Source: an uncultured Lutibacter sp.
GTDB lineage: Bacteria; Bacteroidota; Bacteroidia; Flavobacteriales; Flavobacteriaceae
Direction of reading: 5' to 3'
Assembly (NCBI RefSeq): GCF_947493565.1
Contig: NZ_CANLRG010000003.1
Coordinates: 186,001-250,000 of the forward strand
DNA: 64,000 nucleotides
The position numbers and the translations under genes were made by a program. The notes beneath the pieces were generated by a model. It was not told the DNA's origin. It ran no database searches and saw nothing but the letters and a program-made list of their open reading frames with translations. Below, piece by piece: positions 18,286 to 28,558 of the stretch. How positions within the stretch are numbered: the stretch's first letter is position 1; each line of letters starts with the position of its first letter.

Positions 18286-19659
18286 TTAAATAGCTAACTC
18301 ATTAAATAAATCAATTAATGAATTTTCAGAGGGTCTTGGGGCATTTGCTGTAATAATATTCCCTTGTGGATCAATTAAAATAAATCGTGGAATCCCTTTA
18401 ATTAAATAATCTTTAACAAATTGAGAGTCCCAATCTTTATCCGCTAATAATTGAACACCTCCTAGTTGCTCTTTTTCAACCATCTTTTTCCATTTTAATT
18501 TATCAGATTGTTTATCTATTGATATACTTACAAATTCGATATTTTTATTATGATATAGTTTTTCAATCTTTTTTAGGTGTGGTATTTCAATTTTACAAGG
18601 TCCACACCAAGTTGCCCAAACATCTATATAAAGGTATTTTCCTTTAAGGTCATTAAAAGATGTAGTTTCTCCATTATAATTCTCATAATTTTCAAATAAA
18701 GGAGAAGGCTTACCTTTGGCAACCTTAATTAATTTTTTATAATTTTCAGTGATTTCGCTTTTGTATATTGGGTTACTTGATGCATTATTAAATATTGTAT
18801 AATATGCTTCTAAATCGTAAGTGTATGTTATTCCATATTTGGCTTCTTTATACAAAAGATTATTTTTAATAACTTCGTTAGGAATTTCAGCAATTACTTT
18901 TAACTTAACGATATCTTCAGCTTCAGAATTATTTTCAATTAGCTCTTTTGTTTTAGACTCTACATACTTATCTACTAACCTTTTATAATTATTAGAAAAA
19001 AGAAAATCTTCCCCATTAAAATAGTTAATATCTTTGATTTCTTGTAAAAACTCACTAGATACTTTAAAATCTGGATTTTTAGTTGTGTATGCATGTGACT
19101 TCTCATATGAACTCAATCTATTTAAATGTTCATATTTGATATTCTTTTTTTCTAATTCTTTAAATGCTTCAGAAACTGTTTTATTCTTATTTATTTCTCT
19201 TAAAAGAGTTTCTTCAATAATTTTTGATTTTGTTTTAAATTCATCTTCATTTAACGCATAAAAATCATTTCTTTTACCAATTAGCTCGCTTTGTTTTTCT
19301 TGCTTTTGTAATAAGTAATTATTTTCATGAGGGTTTTCACCTAAAAATGTTAAAGTCTCTCTAAAGTTATTTGCATCAAAATTTACTTCAAAAGAAGTTC
19401 CTTGTTCAAAATAAATTCGTGTAAATAGCTTCCCATATGAAATTAAGTGTGTTCCATTGTCAATTTTTAAAGTATCTTTAAAAGTTCCATTAGCTGAAAT
19501 TTTAATAGTGTCTCTAAAAGTTGAATTACTACTCATTATTATTAAGTCGTTTGCTGTACTATTTTTTATATTGCCTGAAAAAAGTACATACTCTTTTATT
19601 TCTTCTTTTTTACAAGAAAGGATGCTAAAAATTAATATTCCGTAGATAATTTTTTTCAT
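18286..19659 (-). CDS. TlpA-family thioredoxin-fold lipoprotein with DUF4369-like N-terminus
   Basis: A 457-residue lipoprotein (signal IFSILSC, lipidated Cys near residue 16). The N-terminal beta domain (about 25-110) looks like DUF4369, the middle is helical, and the C-terminal TlpA/AhpC-type thioredoxin domain is at about 315-457. That domain has WATWCGPCKIEIPHL with a WCGPC active site and the cis-Pro region KGIPRFILID. It probably acts as a periplasmic thiol reductant or isomerase. It follows the SusCD locus on the same strand, but a terminator precedes it, so it likely has its own promoter. Confidence 0.9.
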   Translation of the reverse strand: MKKIIYGILIFSILSCKKEEIKEYVLFSGNIKNSTANDLIIMSSNSTFRDTIKISANGTFKDTLKIDNGTHLISYGKLFTRIYFEQGTSFEVNFDANNFRETLTFLGENPHENNYLLQKQEKQSELIGKRNDFYALNEDEFKTKSKIIEETLLREINKNKTVSEAFKELEKKNIKYEHLNRLSSYEKSHAYTTKNPDFKVSSEFLQEIKDINYFNGEDFLFSNNYKRLVDKYVESKTKELIENNSEAEDIVKLKVIAEIPNEVIKNNLLYKEAKYGITYTYDLEAYYTIFNNASSNPIYKSEITENYKKLIKVAKGKPSPLFENYENYNGETTSFNDLKGKYLYIDVWATWCGPCKIEIPHLKKIEKLYHNKNIEFVSISIDKQSDKLKWKKMVEKEQLGGVQLLADKDWDSQFVKDYLIKGIPRFILIDPQGNIITANAPRPSENSLIDLFNELAI

Positions 19660-19708
19660 GTGTATTTTTTAATTGTTATAGATTGCTTTAAATTGTAATT
19701 TTCACAAA

Positions 19709-19748
19709 AAGAAACCGCCCATTTAAATAAATTAAATAAAGCGGTTCA
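19709..19748 (-). terminator. Terminator after the SusCD-thioredoxin operon
   Basis: AACCGC (19713-19718) pairs with GCGGTT (19741-19746), with an inner ATTTAA/TTAAAT extension. On the minus strand it is followed by TTTCTTTTTG. It ends the susC-susD-thioredoxin transcript. Confidence 0.65.
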
Positions 19749-19767
19749 TTAACTCAAATATGAAAAA

Positions 19768-20964
19768 TTATTGTTTCTCTTTTAATTCTTTTAAGTTTTG
19801 TAAAGCTCTTTTTTTAACTTTACTACTTATAGTATCAGCCATTTTTACAGCTAATTCTCCTGCTTTAATTGCTTCTTCTTTATTTCCCACAATACCTTGT
19901 ATTTGTGCAAAAGTACTAACGGTTCCATAATCGTTTGGATTCATTTCATAAGCCTTTGTTATTAACTCAGCTGCTTGAAGAAGAATTTTAGGGCTCTCTT
20001 CAAAAGACTTTCTATAAACGCTTCTAGCAATAAATGCAATTGTTTCAGGATCATCCGTTAAAAAGTTATCTACATAGTAATTGGAAATTTTTATAAATTT
20101 ATCAGCATCGTTTGCTTTAGCATAATAATTACAATGAAGTATGGCTATATCCCTTGCCTTATCTGTTAATTTTTTTAAAGAATCTAACTGTTGAAAAAAC
20201 AAGGTTTCATTTTGCTCATTTGTTGAAGCATACATCTTTCTTTGTAAAATTCTTTGATAAACTTTATAAACAGTTTTTTTATTTGTTATTGAAATAAAGT
20301 ATTCTTTATTAGAGTTTAATACATTAAATAATTTAGAATTTTCATCAAAAACAAAGCTCTCTATTAGTTTCCAACCTGATAAAGATAACAACCACTCATC
20401 ATCTACTTTTAACATTAGCTTGTCCAAAACTTCATCAGCTGTATTAATTCTCATCTTTTGTAGAGAAATAGCGTAATTAAGCATTTCATCATTCGACATT
20501 TTGTTTTGCTCATATTTTGCAGTCAAAATTCCAAAAGCTTTACTTGGATCTATAGCATTTTCACCTACAGTTATAAACTCTTCAACACTCATTCTTGAAG
20601 TTGACTTATGTACTAAGTCTCCTTTAGAATTTATAAAAAGATATGTAGGATATGAACTTACTTGGTATTTCTTTGCCAATTCTGGTCCTTCTCCTTTTTC
20701 CATATCAATTTTATAATTGATAAATGTTGAATTGTAGAAAGAATAGACATTTTCATTGACGAAAACATTTTTATCCATCCATTTACAAGGTGCACACCAA
20801 GAAGTATAACAATCAATAAAAATAAGTTTATCTTCTTTTTCAGCTACTGCTAATAACTCTTTAAAAGTACCATTTCTAAAATCGATAGCTTTAGGGAGTT
20901 CTTTTTTTTCTTGAGCACAAGAAAATATGATTCCCACTAAAATTATATAAAATATATTTTTCAT
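19768..20964 (-). CDS. Thioredoxin-domain lipoprotein with helical C-terminus
   Basis: A 398-residue lipoprotein (signal VGIIFSC, Cys near residue 16). The thioredoxin domain is at about residues 25-140, with CYTSWCAPCKWMDKNVF (WCAPC active site) and the cis-Pro segment VSSYPTYLFI. The rest is alpha-helical, perhaps TPR-like (for example AYEMNPNDYGTVSTFAQI near 350). Its start codon overlaps the SusD stop by one base (TAATG), so it is translationally coupled to the uptake genes and is likely part of the same envelope system. Confidence 0.9.
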   Translation of the reverse strand: MKNIFYIILVGIIFSCAQEKKELPKAIDFRNGTFKELLAVAEKEDKLIFIDCYTSWCAPCKWMDKNVFVNENVYSFYNSTFINYKIDMEKGEGPELAKKYQVSSYPTYLFINSKGDLVHKSTSRMSVEEFITVGENAIDPSKAFGILTAKYEQNKMSNDEMLNYAISLQKMRINTADEVLDKLMLKVDDEWLLSLSGWKLIESFVFDENSKLFNVLNSNKEYFISITNKKTVYKVYQRILQRKMYASTNEQNETLFFQQLDSLKKLTDKARDIAILHCNYYAKANDADKFIKISNYYVDNFLTDDPETIAFIARSVYRKSFEESPKILLQAAELITKAYEMNPNDYGTVSTFAQIQGIVGNKEEAIKAGELAVKMADTISSKVKKRALQNLKELKEKQ

Positions 20965-22343
20965 TAATAGCCTGGATTCTGATTAATTAAACCTTCTGAT
21001 AATTGTACTGTTTGTATTGGTAATGGAAGTATTAATTTACTATCAGAAGAGATTTCTTTGTAAGTGTTAATATCTATATTGCCCTCTTTATGATAACGTA
21101 CTAAATCATACCATTCTTCACCACTTTCGGCTCCAAGTTCAAGTACTTTTTCAACTCTTATGGCTTCTAATATTTCATCTTTATTAGTAGATGAAATTAA
21201 AATATTTTCGCTTCGCTCTCTAATGTTATTTAAAGCATCTAAAGCCTCATCAATATCATCATTTCCTCTTAAAACTGCTTCAGCATAAATAAGATATATT
21301 TCACCTAAACGAAGGAAATATTCAGTATCAGCAGTTAATGGAACTCCGTTATAAACTGAATTGTTAAATTTATTGTTTCTTGCACTTCCAGATGAAGTAT
21401 AAGCAATTGCTGCTTCATATCTAGCATCATCTTCCATTTGACTTATATAATAATCAGAAACTCCAAAATAAGCTCTATACATAAAGGCTTTATTATTTCT
21501 GTCATTTGAATTATCAAAAGGAGTTTGAAAAATAGCTTCTTTAGTTTCAATAATTTTTTTAGTGAAAATATCAGAAAATGTATCTTCTAATTCTCTCTCA
21601 TTAGAGTTAATTACCTCTAAGGCTGCTTGTGCTGCATTACTATAGTCTTTTTTATATAAAAGTACTTTACTTTTTAAAGCTTTAGCTGCTATACTTGAAG
21701 CATAAAATGTATCAGAAAAACTAGGTGCATATTGAATTGCATACTCCAGATCCTCTAAAATTAAATTGTAGGTTTCTGCAACTGATGCTCTTGCTTGTGG
21801 ATTAGCACTTACAATTGGTTCTTTTTTAAGCACTATTCCATTTGTAGAATTTTCATCAAAAAATTCTCCCCAAAGTCTTAATAAATAAAAGTTTGATAAT
21901 GCTCTTAAAAACTTGGCTTCTGCTACAATTTCATTCTTTCTAGCATCTTCCGTTTCTAATTTTTCAGTTTTAGTAATTACATGATTGGCATTGTTGATTA
22001 GGAAATACATATCTGTATAAATCAATTCAAGATAATAATTATCCGACAATACATCATTCTTAAAAAATGAGTTTTCAGTTCCTCCACCCCAAACTCCAGG
22101 TTTCATAGTTAATCCCATCATTGAAGTTATTGCTGGTGTATAACTTATGTATGAAGCTCCATCAATTAGTGCTCCATAAGTTCCATATAAAGCAGTTTGA
22201 GCCTGATCTATATTTGTTATTACTTTGTCTTCAGATATTTGATAAACAGGATCTACATCTGTAACATCTGTTAAATTACAAGATGTGAACATTAAAATTC
22301 CTGTAACTGTCAGTATATGTTTAATATATTTAATTTGTATCAT
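20964..22343 (-). CDS. SusD/RagB-family outer-membrane nutrient-binding lipoprotein
   Basis: A 459-residue surface lipoprotein (signal LMFTSC, Cys near residue 22). SusD landmarks are the N-terminal TPR-like region, AKFLRALSNFYLLRLWG near residue 145, LRLGEIYLIYAEA near 355 and the C-terminal LILPLPIQTVQLSEGLIQN-like ending that closes in NPGY. It caps the SusC pore and binds the substrate. It is four bases downstream of the susC stop. The substrate is unknown; no glycoside hydrolase or sulfatase accompanies it. Confidence 0.95.
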   Translation of the reverse strand: MIQIKYIKHILTVTGILMFTSCNLTDVTDVDPVYQISEDKVITNIDQAQTALYGTYGALIDGASYISYTPAITSMMGLTMKPGVWGGGTENSFFKNDVLSDNYYLELIYTDMYFLINNANHVITKTEKLETEDARKNEIVAEAKFLRALSNFYLLRLWGEFFDENSTNGIVLKKEPIVSANPQARASVAETYNLILEDLEYAIQYAPSFSDTFYASSIAAKALKSKVLLYKKDYSNAAQAALEVINSNERELEDTFSDIFTKKIIETKEAIFQTPFDNSNDRNNKAFMYRAYFGVSDYYISQMEDDARYEAAIAYTSSGSARNNKFNNSVYNGVPLTADTEYFLRLGEIYLIYAEAVLRGNDDIDEALDALNNIRERSENILISSTNKDEILEAIRVEKVLELGAESGEEWYDLVRYHKEGNIDINTYKEISSDSKLILPLPIQTVQLSEGLINQNPGY

Positions 22344-22347
22344 AATT

Positions 22348-25300
22348 TTATAAATTTAAGTTTAACCCTAATGAAATTGTACTAACAGGTGGATATGAAG
22401 CACTATCGTAACCTTGATTAAAATTACTAGCAGCACCATAATTAACCTCTGGATCTAAACCACTATACTTTGTTATTACAAATACATTACTAGCTGATAA
22501 TGAGACACTAGCACGTTGAATGAATAACTTTTCTAATAATTTTGGATTAAACTTATAAGTTATATTAATATTTTTTAATTTAAAAAATGAAGCATCTTCT
22601 ATAAAGAAATCTGAATCTCTTCTATTATTATTTGGATCTCTTGAAACTAAACGTGGAATATTAGTATTGGTATTGTCTGGTGTCCAAGCATTTAAAATTC
22701 CAGTTGAATAATTGCTAGAATAATTATTAAAAATTAGCAGGTCTTTTTTATTTGAATTATATAAGTAGTTACCAACGCTAAAGTTAAACAAGGTAGATAC
22801 TTCAAAGTTTCCAAATCTAAAAATATTGTTCCAGCCTCCAAAAAAGTCTGGCTCAGCATTTCCAATAATGGTATTATCATCATCACCAATAAATCCATCA
22901 TCATTTACATCCACAAACATAAAATCTCCAGGAGCAGTATTAGATGATTGATACACTCCTTCTGGTGAAGTAGCATTTAAAGCATCAATTTCTGCTTGAG
23001 TTTGGAAAATTCCTGCTACTTTATAGCCCGAAAAATAACTCATTGATTCTCCTTCAACCAAATTATTATAGTAACCTCCATTTAGTTTTAAAACTTTACT
23101 TTTTATAGTAGTTAAATTTAATTCTGTTGTCCATTGAAATTTTTCATTTGAAAAAATTTCAACACCTACTTGGAATTCAAATCCTTTATTTTGAAAATCT
23201 CCAATATTTGAATATTGACTGCTTCCTCCTGTTTCAAGAATTACATCTCTATATAAAATTTGATCTGAGGTTTTTTTATGAAAATATCCTAAAGAACCAT
23301 TAATTCTTCTATCTAATAATGAATAGTCAACAGCTATATCAAGCTGATTGGTAGTTTCCCATTTAATGTCTGGATTTGGAATGGTATTAGAAACTACTCC
23401 ATTATTGTTATTGTAAAAGCTTCCAGAGCTAAAAAATGTTGCGTATTGAAAATCTGCAAAGTTAGCAGAACCTGTTTTACCATAAGAAGCACGCAATTTA
23501 ATATCGTTAATAAATTCAATATCTTTTAAAAAGTCTTCTCTAGAAATTCTCCAAGCTAAAGCTCCTGACGGGAAATATCCCCATTGATTATTAGGTCCAA
23601 ATTTGGTAGAATTATCTGCTCTACCAGTAAACGTTACATAATATCTATCATCAAAATTATAATTTGCTCTTAAAAAATAGGAAGATAAACCACTAATTGT
23701 TCCTCCGCTAGATAAACTTAAATTTGAAGCTGCTCCTGGTGTAACCATTACGTTATCATCAGGAAAATCTGTAGCTCTTATTGAAGAAAACTCACTTTTG
23801 TTTTGTGTATATGATACCCCTAAAACAGAATTAAAATCGTGTTTATCAAAGCTCTTATTGTACGTTAATGTATTGTCTAAAATTCTAGATGAAAATTGAG
23901 AATCTGTTTGGTTTAAAGTTCCTTTACGGTTGTTTCGTAACTCAAAGACATCGTGACTAGGAGTATATCTAAAACTTTTGTTATTTGCAGTTGTATATGA
24001 ATAGGTAGATTTAAACATTAATCCTTGCATTAATTCATATTCACCAAACAACGAAATCATTAAGTTTTTACTATCTACATAAGAAGGGTAACGAACTTTT
24101 GTATAAGGGTTAGATTGTACTCCTCCAGTATCTGCTCCAAAATTCCCCTCTTCATCATAAATAGGAACATCTGGTCTATATTTTATAGTTTGGTAATAAA
24201 ATGTAGTATTACTACCTTTATTGTTAGAATCACTATAATTAAAGTTAGTACCAACTCTAAGTTTTTCAGACAATTTAGTTTCAAGTTTTGTTCTTACATT
24301 ATTTCTTTTGAAACCAGTACCATAAATAGCTCCTTTTTGATCATTTATACTCGCTGATAATGAATAAAGAGATCCACCATTAATAGAACCTCCATTGGCG
24401 TTTAAATAATAATTAGTATCAAAAGCGTCTTGTGCAGTTGCTTCCTGCCAATTGGTATTAACATCTTCACCATAAGGGTATAATTGATCATCTTCAGGCA
24501 AATCACTTCCTGCATTTTCATAAGCAGTTTTAACTATATCATGAAATTGATTTGCATTTAACATGGAGTATTCCTTAGTAAATTTAGAAACACTTCCTCT
24601 TGTGCTTAAACTAATGTTTGGCACAGAAGAATAACTTCCTTTTTTGGTGGTTATAATTACAACACCGTTTGCACCTCTAGATCCATATATAGCTGTTGCA
24701 GAAGCATCTTTTAAAATATCAATACTCTCAATATCTTGTGGATTTATTGATGATAAAGGCGAAAGTGAGCTAGAAGAATTTTGTGAATAATAAGAATTTC
24801 CTAATCCTTGACCTATTTCAATTGGAACACCATCTATTACATAAAGTGGCTCATTATTACCAAAAATTGAAGTTATCCCTCTAATTCTTATAGCTGCTGA
24901 TGAACCTGGTGCTCCAGATGAAGTAACAACATAAACTCCAGAAGCCTTACCCACCAATGCATTGTCAATACTTGTTGAGTTGAGTTTATGTAACTCTTTA
25001 AGATCAACTTTTGTCACCGACCCTGTTATGTTTTTTCTTTTTTGGCTACCATAACCTATCAATACAACTTCTTCTAATTCAGCAGCATTTTCTTTTAAAA
25101 CCACATTGAGTGTAGTTTGGTCAGCTGTCAATGTAAATTCTTGATTGGTAAAACCTACATAACTGAAGCTGATAATATCTCCTTCTTTTGCTTGAATGCT
25201 ATATTTACCATCCATATCGGTTGCTGTACCTCGTTCATTTTTATTGACTAACACGGTAACTCCAAATAATGGCACATTATTACCATCGGTAACAACACCA

Positions 25301-25713
25301 CTAATTATTTGTTGTTTTCCAAAACTCTCAGTTTCATCAATAGTTATAATTTGTTTTATAATAATGCTATTACTTGAAGTAAACTCAAAATCAAAAACAC
25401 CTGGTGGTAAGCTCATTTTTAAAAGAGTATTAGCTTTAATTACTCCTTTTTCAACTTTGACTTTTGGTAAGTTTTTAAACAAATTTTCTTGGTAAAGAAA
25501 TGTATAATCTGTTTGTGATTTAATTATTTCGAAAACTTCATCTACTGTGATTGTTTTATCACTGTCAATTGTAATTTTTGCATTTTGTGATAAAAGGCTT
25601 CCAGAAGTAAAACTAAAAACCGTGGAACAAAATAGTAAGATAAAAGTTCTCATAAGGTTCATTAATAGGATTTTTCTGAAATAGAAAAACCGATTGGTTA
25701 ATTTAATTTTCAT
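22348..25713 (-). CDS. SusC/RagA-family TonB-dependent receptor with STN domain
   Basis: A 1121-residue outer-membrane importer. After the signal peptide (to about residue 40) comes an STN/secretin-TonB short domain (about 50-115, KITIDSDKTITVDEVFEII), then a carboxypeptidase-regulatory-like domain (GVVTDGNNVPLFGVTV). A plug domain with GYGSQKRKNITGSV and AIYGSRGANGVVIITTKKG follows, and then the 22-strand barrel to the C-terminus. The STN domain is the feature that signals to FecR/ECF sigma pairs, and such a pair lies immediately upstream. A terminator separates it from fecR, so it probably has its own promoter. Confidence 0.96.
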   Translation of the reverse strand: MKIKLTNRFFYFRKILLMNLMRTFILLFCSTVFSFTSGSLLSQNAKITIDSDKTITVDEVFEIIKSQTDYTFLYQENLFKNLPKVKVEKGVIKANTLLKMSLPPGVFDFEFTSSNSIIIKQIITIDETESFGKQQIISGVVTDGNNVPLFGVTVLVNKNERGTATDMDGKYSIQAKEGDIISFSYVGFTNQEFTLTADQTTLNVVLKENAAELEEVVLIGYGSQKRKNITGSVTKVDLKELHKLNSTSIDNALVGKASGVYVVTSSGAPGSSAAIRIRGITSIFGNNEPLYVIDGVPIEIGQGLGNSYYSQNSSSSLSPLSSINPQDIESIDILKDASATAIYGSRGANGVVIITTKKGSYSSVPNISLSTRGSVSKFTKEYSMLNANQFHDIVKTAYENAGSDLPEDDQLYPYGEDVNTNWQEATAQDAFDTNYYLNANGGSINGGSLYSLSASINDQKGAIYGTGFKRNNVRTKLETKLSEKLRVGTNFNYSDSNNKGSNTTFYYQTIKYRPDVPIYDEEGNFGADTGGVQSNPYTKVRYPSYVDSKNLMISLFGEYELMQGLMFKSTYSYTTANNKSFRYTPSHDVFELRNNRKGTLNQTDSQFSSRILDNTLTYNKSFDKHDFNSVLGVSYTQNKSEFSSIRATDFPDDNVMVTPGAASNLSLSSGGTISGLSSYFLRANYNFDDRYYVTFTGRADNSTKFGPNNQWGYFPSGALAWRISREDFLKDIEFINDIKLRASYGKTGSANFADFQYATFFSSGSFYNNNNGVVSNTIPNPDIKWETTNQLDIAVDYSLLDRRINGSLGYFHKKTSDQILYRDVILETGGSSQYSNIGDFQNKGFEFQVGVEIFSNEKFQWTTELNLTTIKSKVLKLNGGYYNNLVEGESMSYFSGYKVAGIFQTQAEIDALNATSPEGVYQSSNTAPGDFMFVDVNDDGFIGDDDNTIIGNAEPDFFGGWNNIFRFGNFEVSTLFNFSVGNYLYNSNKKDLLIFNNYSSNYSTGILNAWTPDNTNTNIPRLVSRDPNNNRRDSDFFIEDASFFKLKNINITYKFNPKLLEKLFIQRASVSLSASNVFVITKYSGLDPEVNYGAASNFNQGYDSASYPPVSTISLGLNLNL

Positions 25714-25764
25714 AAATTTGCATGTTAGTTAGTTAAACATTTTTTAATTAATTAATTCATAAAT

Positions 25765-25818
25765 AAAGAGAGAGAGCACGGTACTTTGGTCGGTCTTTGC
25801 TTTACTCTCTTTTTTATT
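25765..25818 (-). terminator. Terminator between fecR and susC
   Basis: AAAGAGAG (25765-25772) pairs with CTCTCTTT (25805-25812) across a 32-base loop, with T runs on the plus side and AAATAAA before the left arm. The large loop makes it weaker than the others here. It suggests that sigma-anti-sigma and susC are separate transcripts. Confidence 0.5.
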
Positions 25819-25821
25819 TTT

Positions 25822-27018
25822 TTATTTAAGCATTATTATTTTATTATTTATTTCATAATCACTTATGGTATTGGTATTTTTAATAATTGTTAAAATATCA
25901 TCTAATGGTTGTTTTTTGCTAAGAACTCCAACAAATTTTACTTCTTCAATATTGCTATTAGAAAAATTAATTTCTACATCGTACCATCTTTCTAAAACTT
26001 TCATGATTTCTTTAAGAGTTTTGTGTTTAAAACTAAAAACTCCTTCTTTCCAAGAAATTTCATCATCAACATCTACATTTAAAATATCAATTATTTCTTT
26101 AGTATTTATAGCTACCTTGGCTTGTTGATTAGGAACCAAAAACTCTTTTGAATTGTCAACTAGTAGAGCGACTTTTCCTTCTACTAAAGTGGTATAAGAA
26201 ATTGTTTCATCTTTATAAGCTTTCACATTAAACTCAGTTCCAAGCACTTCTATTTGTTGCATTTTAGAAATTACTACAAAAGAATCACCATTATGAAGTG
26301 TACTAGGTGAAACCTCAAAATAGGCCTCACCATAAACTAATTCTACCTCTCGCGATGTTCCAGCAGTAAATGATACTGGGTATTTTAATTTAGTATCTGA
26401 ATTTAACCAAACCTTAGTACCATCAGTTAAAACTAAATAAAATTGCCCTCCTCTAGGAATTGTTAAATAATTATAAGCTATAGGTTGGTTGGATGCTTCG
26501 TCGGTTAGTTTATGATTATTATTTTCTTTTTTTTCTGAATCATAAACCAATTCTTCTCCATTACTCTTTATATTTTCTGTTGCATAAGTCTTCCCTTTTT
26601 CTAGAGCAACATTGGTTCCGTCTTCTAGAGTTAAAATGGCTTTATCTTTACCAGGTTCTATAATTTTATTGCTTGAAATTTCATTTTTTAAAAATAGCTC
26701 ATTATCGAAAAAGTAAATTGTCACAAACAAAACACCTATTAAAACTGCAGCATATTTTAATAGGTTTTTGATTCCTAAAAATCTTATTTTAGATTTTTTG
26801 TTGCTTTGACTATAGGTACTTGATTTGATATTATTAAATATTATTTCTTTAATAATTTCTTTATTCTTTATTTCAATTGGCCATTCCTTTGAGTTTTGAT
26901 GACTCAAATAAAAATTTGTTAAATATGATATTTCTTCATTTGAAGCTGTTCCTTTTTGAAACTTATCTATAAGCTGAAGAAGATATGTTTTTTGTTTAGT
27001 ATTCATTTTTCTTTTCAT
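25822..27018 (-). CDS. FecR-family anti-sigma factor with DUF4974 domain
   Basis: A 398-residue inner-membrane protein. The cytoplasmic N-terminal part (about 1-80) binds the sigma factor; a transmembrane helix at about 82-104 (LKYAAVLIGVLFVTIYFF) follows. The periplasmic FecR domain has TIPRGGQFYLVLTDGTKVWLN, and the C-terminal DUF4974 domain touches the STN domain of SusC. I take the ATG at 27018; 27006 (MNTKQK) is an alternative, and the longer frame to 27048 is less likely. It follows the ECF sigma gene. Confidence 0.92.
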   Translation of the reverse strand: MKRKMNTKQKTYLLQLIDKFQKGTASNEEISYLTNFYLSHQNSKEWPIEIKNKEIIKEIIFNNIKSSTYSQSNKKSKIRFLGIKNLLKYAAVLIGVLFVTIYFFDNELFLKNEISSNKIIEPGKDKAILTLEDGTNVALEKGKTYATENIKSNGEELVYDSEKKENNNHKLTDEASNQPIAYNYLTIPRGGQFYLVLTDGTKVWLNSDTKLKYPVSFTAGTSREVELVYGEAYFEVSPSTLHNGDSFVVISKMQQIEVLGTEFNVKAYKDETISYTTLVEGKVALLVDNSKEFLVPNQQAKVAINTKEIIDILNVDVDDEISWKEGVFSFKHKTLKEIMKVLERWYDVEINFSNSNIEEVKFVGVLSKKQPLDDILTIIKNTNTISDYEINNKIIMLK

Positions 27019-27134
27019 TGTATTTATAATATATGTCGTTAAAAACAATCTTATCCCTAATAGGAATTTGATTTTTTTTTAAAATAATTAATTTTTTAGG
27101 TAAAACATTAGATAATTAATGTTTTAAAAAGTTA

Positions 27135-27728
27135 TTAATTGAAGTTGTAAACTATGTAATATACAAGCTCTAAAGTGGCTAATGACCCCAATGAAAGTTT
27201 AATTGTTTTAAGTGCTTTTGTAATATGAGCTTCAACAGTTTTGGATGAAATTTGAAGTTTTTCGGCAATTTCTTTATGGCTAAGTTGTTCTTCTCTACTC
27301 ATCACAAAAACCTTTCTACATTTTTCAGGTAAGGTTTGTATGGCCTCATTTATCAACTGTACTAGTTCTTCATGAATCATTTTGGATTCAGGATTTGAAA
27401 AATGGATTCTTTTATCAAAATCTTCCAATAATTCAAGTTGAATTACTTTGGAATTTTTTCTTAAATAATCATAAACTTTATAAGTAACACTTGCATATAA
27501 ATAGCTTTTTATGGAAATATTGATTTGTAGTTTTTCTCTCTTATTCCATAAACTAATAAAAAGTTCTTGTAAAATATCTTCACAAGCTTCTTTATTTTTT
27601 AATAAGTTATAAGCTGAAATAAATAGTTGTTCCCAATAGGTTTCATAAAGTAAATTCAACGCTGTTGCATCACTATTAGCTAAACGCTCAATTATTGCAG
27701 CATCCTTAATCTGTTTTGAATTTACCAT
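27135..27728 (-). CDS. RNA polymerase ECF sigma factor
   Basis: A 197-residue sigma-70-family ECF factor. Region 2 is at about residues 20-95 (LLYETYWEQLFISAYNLL, DILQELFISLWNKRE) and region 4 at about 125-180 (LPEKCRKVFVMSREEQLSHKEIAEKLQ, a helix-turn-helix). It is predicted to be released when the SusC receptor is occupied and to activate the susCD locus. An unusual hydrophobic tail (ATLELVYYIVYNFN) closes the protein, as is common in this FecI-like group. Confidence 0.94.
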   Translation of the reverse strand: MVNSKQIKDAAIIERLANSDATALNLLYETYWEQLFISAYNLLKNKEACEDILQELFISLWNKREKLQINISIKSYLYASVTYKVYDYLRKNSKVIQLELLEDFDKRIHFSNPESKMIHEELVQLINEAIQTLPEKCRKVFVMSREEQLSHKEIAEKLQISSKTVEAHITKALKTIKLSLGSLATLELVYYIVYNFN

Positions 27729-28092
27729 GTTGATATTTAATTACGATTCAAAAATATATAAATTAAACTAATTTATTTTTTTATAAAAAAATAAAACAAA
27801 CTTAACCTTTTTCTTATCACAAGATTTTTTGGTATAAATAACCCTAAAAAATTCAGTTATATTCTGTCAGTCAATAACATAAAAATACTTCTAAAGCAAA
27901 AACCTTATCAGAAAACTATTTTAATTACATTTTAAAATGTCTAAATTGTCAACTAATTAAAAAAATGTTAATTTAAATTTAATATTTAGAATACTTTTAA
28001 AAAATAAAATTGTTATTTTTAACTCCAAAAACCAAAGTTTCTAACTTTAGGTTAACATCCAATGCTATGGATTATTAAAAATACAACTATCT
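27729..28092. other. AT-rich divergent intergenic region
   Basis: About 364 bases between the ECF sigma gene (minus) and a small plus-strand gene. It must hold both promoters, but I see no exact TAnnTTTG box. It contains only short imperfect repeats and no clear hairpin or reading frame. Confidence 0.5.
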
Positions 28093-28383
28093 ATGAAAGA
28101 AAAAGAGGTACCTAACAATTCCATGAATGAAAAATTACAACGTGTTGTTTTTATTGATGCAGATGGTAAAACCTACCAATTAAATGAAATTAGTTTTAAT
28201 GAAAGATTTATTTATGCCTATAAAGCATTTCATGTTTTATATGAACCTTTAGTTCCCATAATTAATAAATCGGATGGTCATGTCATTATAAATTTAAAAA
28301 AAGATAGTGATGTTTTATTTAGTTTTGAAAATATCACAGCAGCTATTAAAGAGCAATCTGAAAGCGTTGGATATTGTTTATAA
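28093..28383 (+). CDS. Small protein of unknown function (96 residues)
   Basis: A 96-residue, probably soluble protein. I do not recognise a family. After a charged start (MKEKEVPNN) it has a beta-rich stretch RVVFIDADGKTYQLNEISF and an aromatic segment FIYAYKAFHVLYEPLVP. Codon use resembles the neighbouring genes. It stands alone between long AT-rich gaps. Confidence 0.65.
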   Translation: MKEKEVPNNSMNEKLQRVVFIDADGKTYQLNEISFNERFIYAYKAFHVLYEPLVPIINKSDGHVIINLKKDSDVLFSFENITAAIKEQSESVGYCL

Positions 28384-28558
28384 TTCACATAATCAATAAA
28401 GCATATATTAATTAGTTATTTCTTTGCGTATTTTTTAATCAAATTCACTAAGTTATACAACCATACCCATAAGTTTTAAAAACAAAAACTAATAGCTATC
28501 ATTTTTTTATTCATATAATTTTTATACTATTGTTTTTTATAATATCATATAACACATT

